From positions 1-36,696 of the forward strand of contig CAJKHT010000022.1 of NCBI GenBank assembly GCA_905199755.1: a DNA stretch of 36,696 nt, given 5' to 3'. Positions 32,501-36,696 of the stretch are shown here, in pieces. The position numbers and the translations under genes were made by a program. Each line of letters opens with the position of its first letter. Positions within the stretch are counted from its first letter, which is position 1. The DNA is from an uncultured Eubacteriales bacterium. Lineage in GTDB: Bacteria; Bacillota; Clostridia; UBA1381. The notes beneath the pieces were generated by a model. It saw only the letters and a list, made by a program, of their open reading frames with translations. It searched no databases and was not told where the DNA came from.

Positions 32501-33914
32501 AGTCATTGAATGTATATTTTCTTGTGTCAATATTCCTATGATACTGAATCATGAAACGTATGCCATGATAAGCATAAATCTCATCCATATCATACAGATA
32601 CCGTGCCGCCAGTACCGAAGAAGCCTTACTCATGTTGTAATAGTTATCAGTATATACATCTGGAATCATACCGGCCTGTGTATCGAACGAGATATTATGT
32701 GTGAAATTCGCATTTGACCAAGTCAAGCTGTTTTCTTCCCATGATACATTAGTGCTGCTTCCGAGAAAAATCTTTTTTGGCGCATCCGTTTTATCCGTCC
32801 ATCCGCATATACCAAATGTTGCTGACAACACACGCGTCCCCTGGGGAATAGATGAAAAGTCAAAACGCACTAATGCCCGCTGGCTGTTATTGTCATTTTC
32901 TACCTTGACGTTGGCTCTCTCTTGTACATATAGCTCCGTATCTGACGGAAAGCTCTTACTTTTATTGTCTCCACCCTTTATAGTAACATCTGCTTCGGGA
33001 TAAAAGGTTTGAGAAGTTCCGTCTGTCAGATTGAGTTTTAAATAAGGCTTATTATCCGATTCACGCGAGTAAAAGCTTGCTTTTTTGCCGTCAAGCTCCA
33101 ACGCATTTAAAACAAAACAAAACTTTTTGCTTCCCGTGCCTTCCACAAGCGAAGCTATCTGATCTGTTACATTAAATTCATAGAAGCTTTTATTTGCGGT
33201 CACATCAAATAAATTTACAGCGGTAAAGTCCGTAATAACAAAGTTATATGCCAATGCATTTGCCGCTGCAGTCTGAGACTCCGTTCCACTGATAGTAATA
33301 TCCTTGTTCATATTCTTAAACTTATTTCGATAGTATTGCAGCAATAAAGCCTTAGGCTTGGCATAGTTTCCGTCACAAACCTTGACCGCCTCCTCCACCT
33401 TCGCAAGCTCGGGATTATAAGAATAATCAATCAACGGCTTGTCATTCTGTTCCGGATAGGGAAGCTCATTCCTTACAACAAGCTTATTATTCTGAGGAAT
33501 CCAACTCTGCGTATCAGCATCCCATTCTCCGAAAAGCAGTTCATCGGTAATATATTGGGGATCGGAATAATCAAATTCATCATATAACGACACGGAGTCG
33601 GAAATATCATATTCTCCCACTTTAACCGTTGTAATTTCTGGCGAATCTGCCGCCATCAAGTTCAATGCCACCTCAGGCAGTTCGGAGTCGAATTCATTGC
33701 TTTTATCTTCCGATTGCAACTGTTCTCTGTGTTCGAAGAATTTTTCATCAATTACCGACTGCCCTGTCAATTCATCAACCGTCTCGCTGCAATTCTCTCC
33801 AAACTGAACAGTTCCTATTGATTTATCATCTTCAATTTGTTCTGCAAATCCACCAAATGAGACAGCCAGCATCGCCAATGCAACCAAATCCGAAATCAAC
33901 TTTTTACATCGCAT
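29538..33914 (-). CDS. Secreted SLH-anchored heparinase II/III-fold polysaccharide lyase
   Basis: This large surface protein (1458 residues from ATG 33914) has a signal peptide (MRCKKLISDLVALAMLAVSF). DNRLRE/CBM96-like segments follow at about 205-410, including NSQRALVRFDFSSIPQGTRV. An alpha/alpha toroid (about 430-700) holds SSNHATYYNRG and NSYGYGSQF. A Hepar_II_III beta domain (about 715-960) contains GGIHAHFDDLSIVIAAYGRY and NSTRAHNTIEIN. A Ser/Gly-rich linker leads to three SLH repeats (about 1285-1458) that attach it to the cell wall. Lyases of this fold cleave uronate-containing glycans by beta-elimination, matching the GH88 gene nearby. A TTG at 33923 is in frame but less likely as start. 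The fold is clear; the exact polysaccharide is unknown. Confidence 0.85.
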   Translation of the reverse strand: MRCKKLISDLVALAMLAVSFGGFAEQIEDDKSIGTVQFGENCSETVDELTGQSVIDEKFFEHREQLQSEDKSNEFDSELPEVALNLMAADSPEITTVKVGEYDISDSVSLYDEFDYSDPQYITDELLFGEWDADTQSWIPQNNKLVVRNELPYPEQNDKPLIDYSYNPELAKVEEAVKVCDGNYAKPKALLLQYYRNKFKNMNKDITISGTESQTAAANALAYNFVITDFTAVNLFDVTANKSFYEFNVTDQIASLVEGTGSKKFCFVLNALELDGKKASFYSRESDNKPYLKLNLTDGTSQTFYPEADVTIKGGDNKSKSFPSDTELYVQERANVKVENDNNSQRALVRFDFSSIPQGTRVLSATFGICGWTDKTDAPKKIFLGSSTNVSWEENSLTWSNANFTHNISFDTQAGMIPDVYTDNYYNMSKASSVLAARYLYDMDEIYAYHGIRFMIQYHRNIDTRKYTFNDFLTKGVNGIELANSFYSFIGSEYMTPQNFAVLLKSVYCNTEWILEGWNRDGAQLSSNHATYYNRGFAALITLFPEFYKANDELQDDPSYSGLFYGGRGGWIPSLQRRVLYKAKEVSFPDGAGKEVPGGYNMEAYANTVAILQFATEANMPDILPDEYYDMMAVAALYFMHGMAPGYRDWNVGNSYGYGSQFINRPVIKQIIDGLERLLKEETDTTSERYKKRKEQYDQLTYAYTAGEKGTMPEFDSVLYPMARKVVMRDGWDKNAVGATMGIANGGIHAHFDDLSIVIAAYGRYLLADPGKAGYVQNEPYKCWYNSTRAHNTIEINDISQRSSFWSNAEVVTGPSDEILVLPFRGSHGLVLANNVSADAVREPDNAEYKAILDEKNYTKNNLKKLYDFDDALAAEANSSVSPKHYQGRFLESEMNKTFDYVKGETYNNIGVVYKDDDNVLGGGTKEYTAPDNAHNRSMLFVKSASVPSFYIVTDYVAPVNGNAQENKYSQAWHFTNDANITMDASTKTVKTHYYDVNIAVVPVIGEEIETEANLVDGWYRNTSNLSAKYVTYVKKASQPTTFNTILLPMDTGKDYNVKTEPLKVDNLSEAEASAFNFSMRDVKTGKNVEGTYYNLHDEKAKDTRQVGEYITDARLLYMDKNDTYYTTAVLADGTYVKGKNGNYLIKSNQNITHLGVEWRGTGLYLSTSKTDYEGEEYVDLSQLTILNQRNTSAVYLNEERISSKTKDGYIYFGDEPIIEGGGIAPGPDKENTSPGKKPSEHSSGGNSSASGGLGKSNSSGSSESDVPNKSGEVNATFAKELEGHWGETEISALVRDGVINGVSDSSLGLEQLVTRAEFSAMLIRALGVETVPFADEFPDVTEDDWYADIVATAKYMEILVGDEIGNANPNGIITREQMAKVAVLTLEKLKNIKPQSNKNESFSDANQVSDWAKEYVQAAVSMGIMNGVGGGKFEPQSGVPREQAMVLVYRLREKLNQ

Positions 33915-33967
33915 CTCTTGCAAATCCTTTCTGTTTTACTTTACTGCACCTGAGTGCACCATCACGC

Positions 33968-36696
33968 TCAATTACCTCCGCACCGTCTATTTTCACTGTA
34001 AATCAAACAAATAATTTTGGCTGCTTCTTCTCTCGAAGCAAAGCCGGTCGGATTAAATATGGCATTTTCATCACCGCTGATAATAGCCGCATTCGCAAGG
34101 TTCTGAACGCTTTCCTTCGCATAATTGCTGACATTGTCTATATCTGTCAAGTTTTTTTTCTCTTCTGTTTCAAGGACAATTCCTTTATACTCAACAGCAC
34201 GCATAACCAAAACAGCCATATCTTGCCTTGTAATTTCATTGCCCACTCCAAAGCTGCCGTCAGGCATACCGTTTACAAGTCCCATTTTATATGCTGTATT
34301 GATATAATCTGCAAACCAATCATACGGCTCAACATCCGAAAACACATTTTCCGCATCTTTGATAATATCCTCATCTATGGCAAGCAGAAGAAGCTTTAAA
34401 AATTCTTCTCTCGTCACAAAACGTGTCGGTTCAAAAAATCCCGATCCGTTACCTGCTATTATGCCGTTCTCATACAGCACGTTAATATAAGCATAAGCCC
34501 AGCTATCCGTGTCAACATCATTGAACCCGCTGTCAGTTTTTATCTGTCCACCGTTCTGATCCAAAGATGAATCACTATTTACGGTCACAAGTCCGCCGAT
34601 GCCCGATACTCTGCTCCCGCTGTAGGACGATGAACTTCCGCCCGATGACGAACTGCTGCCCTTACCTACAATAAAATGATTAAAGCTTATTGTGCTACTT
34701 GCCGCCCCATAAGAAACCGTTGCCGTAATTGTTACTTCTTCTCCGCTTCCAGAAGGACGGTAAACATTTCCCATATTGTCTGCCAATTCGGGATTTTTTG
34801 ATTCCCAGCCTATATCAGAGCCAAAGCTTCCCTTTGACACAAATTTTGTGCTCTCCGTTACACTGTAGCTGTCAAACGCTTTTAAATCACGAATATCCGC
34901 CTTGACAATATCTGCGTCAGACGCATCAATAACCGCCTCTACCTCGTAAATAACAACAGTTTTCCCTTCTTTAAGTCCTGTAACAGAGAAACGAATATAT
35001 CTTGCTTCTACAGGAATAAACTCAACAACTCTGTTTGCGCCGACAATTCCTGTTTCTCCTACCTTTGTCCACGTCCAATTATCATTTGAAACCTCAATAA
35101 CACCGTTTGTAATGCTGTAATCACCATCGACCATGCCTTCGTAAATTATCATCTTCGAAAACTGCTTCGCCTCTCCCATATCAATAATAATTTTAGGCTT
35201 TATCCCCTCATCCATAGTCGCGATGTACGTTTCGAATATGCCATCTGTCAAATTTTCGAGAGATTCGATAGAAGATGTCTCCTCTATTGTTACATCTGCA
35301 CCTTTCAGAATATTCCCTTCTAAGCCTTTCCTCAGCACCGTAACAACAAATGTTTTGCTGTCAGTCATCTCACCTGATCTGAGCACCGCCGTCAAGGTTA
35401 CTGTCTTTGCCATTTCACCGCGAATAACCACACCTGTATTCGGATTAATAACGTTCTCGTCAGATGAACTCCATGCTATATCCGAACCGAAATTTCCTAC
35501 TGTATAAAGGTTTAAATCTTTTGTAACTAAGTTTGCCTTTTCATCACTTATCGAATCAAATGTCAATCCCTCCGCATCAAACTTTAATCTTTCTTCATCG
35601 GATAGATCCGGTCCCTGATATACCTTAACACCTTTCAGAGTCAAATAATCTGACTTCGGAATATTATACCATCTGATACTCTGATACCAGGTCACGCGCA
35701 AGGTTTCAAGCACACTCTCGAGATCGGAATATGTATAAATTTTATCGGAAATCATCTCTCCGTCCTTATAGAACACCATCTCTTTAAGTGCCGGATTTAC
35801 ATACAGACCGATAGTCGCATTCTCTCCTTCGCTGTATTCCGCATTCGCCCTTATTGTATCATCAGTCGAATAAGCATATGCCGCAGGGCCTTCAATGGGT
35901 GCTGCCACCCCACCGCTTCCGGTATATGAATCCAGCTTACGAACCCGAACAACTCCGTTGTTGCCCAAAAGCACACCATCATTGCCCTCATTCTGCCCGA
36001 AATCAAAGTTTACGGCAGAGCTCACGCATGCTTGGAAGCTAAGCTCAACATAATAAGGAGCATTTGGATTCTCTATTTCTGGCAAGGGATAGGTCACATC
36101 AAGTATTGCCTGGGCACGGCCCGGATTTGCCCCCTCTGTACCTGCTCTGGAAAATTTAATGCCGCCATCTGTCTTTTGTGCCTTCAATCCCTCTGTCTTT
36201 CCATCCTTTTCATAAGGAACAGTTCCATTTGTACCGTTAGAACCATCACCCTCAAACATATCAGCAAAGTTTATTGCGGCTGTCTCGTAGAATATTCCTC
36301 CTCCGAAATATGAGTCTTCTACTCCTTTGATTTCACGAATTTCACGACTTGCCTGCATACCCTTAACCGTAACAGTAATATCCTTTGTTTTTTCCGACGC
36401 GCCTATCTTTGCCGTTGCTGTTAGCTTTACCTGTGTATCCTCAGTAGGGCGCATTACATCTGCCGTGTTTCCGTTAACTTTTATTACTGCCTCGTTATCG
36501 GATAACCATGTGATTGTACTGCCGTTAACCGAGCCTGTAACGGGCAAGGCAAAGCTCTCAGTTATATTATCCTTATTCACTATATCCAATGCCGCCAGGT
36601 CAACCTCTGCCTTTTCCTCATCAGAATCCGCTATCTTTGCCACTCTGAAGTTCTTCAGATACATGCCTCCGCCGTCAACGGCATTACTTCCTTTCA
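33968..36696 (-). CDS. SLH-anchored multidomain surface protein, 5' end beyond the window
   Basis: The frame stays open to the window edge, so the true N-terminus is missing; a Met at 36664 follows in-frame codons (KGSNAVDGGG) and is not the start. The visible 900-odd residues hold atrophied bacterial Ig-like repeats (about 20-100, 365-445 and 585-665, with the theme FGSDIxWxS). A region that may bind glycan lies at 110-350. An F5/8 type C (discoidin, CBM32-like) domain is at about 450-580. A Ser-rich linker and three SLH repeats (about 712-895) end the protein. It is 53 bp upstream of the lyase gene. No catalytic domain is visible, so binding of host glycans or an enzyme domain in the missing part are both possible. 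Confidence 0.85.
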   Translation of the reverse strand, partial: KGSNAVDGGGMYLKNFRVAKIADSDEEKAEVDLAALDIVNKDNITESFALPVTGSVNGSTITWLSDNEAVIKVNGNTADVMRPTEDTQVKLTATAKIGASEKTKDITVTVKGMQASREIREIKGVEDSYFGGGIFYETAAINFADMFEGDGSNGTNGTVPYEKDGKTEGLKAQKTDGGIKFSRAGTEGANPGRAQAILDVTYPLPEIENPNAPYYVELSFQACVSSAVNFDFGQNEGNDGVLLGNNGVVRVRKLDSYTGSGGVAAPIEGPAAYAYSTDDTIRANAEYSEGENATIGLYVNPALKEMVFYKDGEMISDKIYTYSDLESVLETLRVTWYQSIRWYNIPKSDYLTLKGVKVYQGPDLSDEERLKFDAEGLTFDSISDEKANLVTKDLNLYTVGNFGSDIAWSSSDENVINPNTGVVIRGEMAKTVTLTAVLRSGEMTDSKTFVVTVLRKGLEGNILKGADVTIEETSSIESLENLTDGIFETYIATMDEGIKPKIIIDMGEAKQFSKMIIYEGMVDGDYSITNGVIEVSNDNWTWTKVGETGIVGANRVVEFIPVEARYIRFSVTGLKEGKTVVIYEVEAVIDASDADIVKADIRDLKAFDSYSVTESTKFVSKGSFGSDIGWESKNPELADNMGNVYRPSGSGEEVTITATVSYGAASSTISFNHFIVGKGSSSSSGGSSSSYSGSRVSGIGGLVTVNSDSSLDQNGGQIKTDSGFNDVDTDSWAYAYINVLYENGIIAGNGSGFFEPTRFVTREEFLKLLLLAIDEDIIKDAENVFSDVEPYDWFADYINTAYKMGLVNGMPDGSFGVGNEITRQDMAVLVMRAVEYKGIVLETEEKKNLTDIDNVSNYAKESVQNLANAAIISGDENAIFNPTGFASREEAAKIICLIYSENRRCGGN

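Noticed and set aside
31542..32717. A 391-codon + strand open frame
   Set aside because: It lies wholly antisense to the lyase coding region, has Cys/Ile-rich composition typical of a shadow frame, and has no domain or ribosome binding site.
33665..34399. A 244-codon + strand open frame
   Set aside because: It runs antisense across the start of the lyase and the end of the SLH protein, both of which are firmly supported.
1..36696. CRISPR array or IS element with terminal inverted repeats
   Set aside because: I found no regularly spaced direct repeats and no transposase-coding frame; mobile functions seen are only serine recombinases.

Overview
The window looks like a chromosomal segment of a low-GC, Gram-positive gut Clostridia-type bacterium (Bacillota). 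This is inferred from AT-rich DNA, strong GGAGG-type ribosome binding sites, lipobox solute-binding proteins, SLH-anchored surface proteins and a set of host-glycan enzymes. No 16S, tRNA or other taxonomic marker is present, so nothing finer is claimed.

Layout. (1) 1-1214: an AraC-type regulator on the + strand. (2) 1223-6525 (minus): a compact operon for oxidative galactose/galactonate catabolism. In transcription order it encodes galactonate dehydratase, KDPGal aldolase, KDGal kinase, an SDR sugar dehydrogenase, an aldose 1-epimerase and, after a gap, an MBL-fold UlaG-like hydrolase that could supply lactonase activity. It is divergent from a + strand regulator (6712-7791) that joins a LacI-like sugar-sensor domain to a C-terminal LuxR-like HTH. 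A 10-bp perfect inverted repeat lies between the two promoters. (3) 7792-16950 (minus): an accessory/mobile region. It carries an Abi_2 (AbiF/AbiD-like HEPN) gene with a short structured leader RNA, and a second diverged copy of that RNA with its own consensus promoter and terminator but no gene. It also has a relic of a DUF1016/YhcG-type nuclease, a run of micro-ORFs, three tandem large-serine-recombinase genes (the middle one without a catalytic domain), a sigma-region-4-like protein, and about 350 nt of probably structured noncoding RNA. (4) 16955-17258: a decayed flavodoxin gene. (5) 17354-36696 (minus): a host-glycan utilisation locus. It has intracellular GH20, GH88, GH112 and GH29 enzymes, an ABC sugar importer (two lipoproteins, two permeases, no ATPase), a secreted heparinase II/III-fold polysaccharide lyase carrying SLH domains, and a second large SLH protein cut by the window edge.

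How it fits together (inference). Surface-anchored proteins bind and cleave a uronate-containing glycan, and the importer takes up oligosaccharides. Cytoplasmic GH88 removes unsaturated uronate, GH29 removes fucose, GH20 removes hexosamine, and GH112 phosphorolyses galactosyl-hexosamine units. The galactonate operon gives an oxidative route from free galactose to pyruvate and glyceraldehyde 3-phosphate.

The most unusual signal is the pair of structured RNAs around the Abi_2 gene. Both have a perfect TTGACA-17-TATAAT promoter and the same hairpin architecture with compensatory changes. One leads the toxin-like gene; the other is a stand-alone transcription unit.
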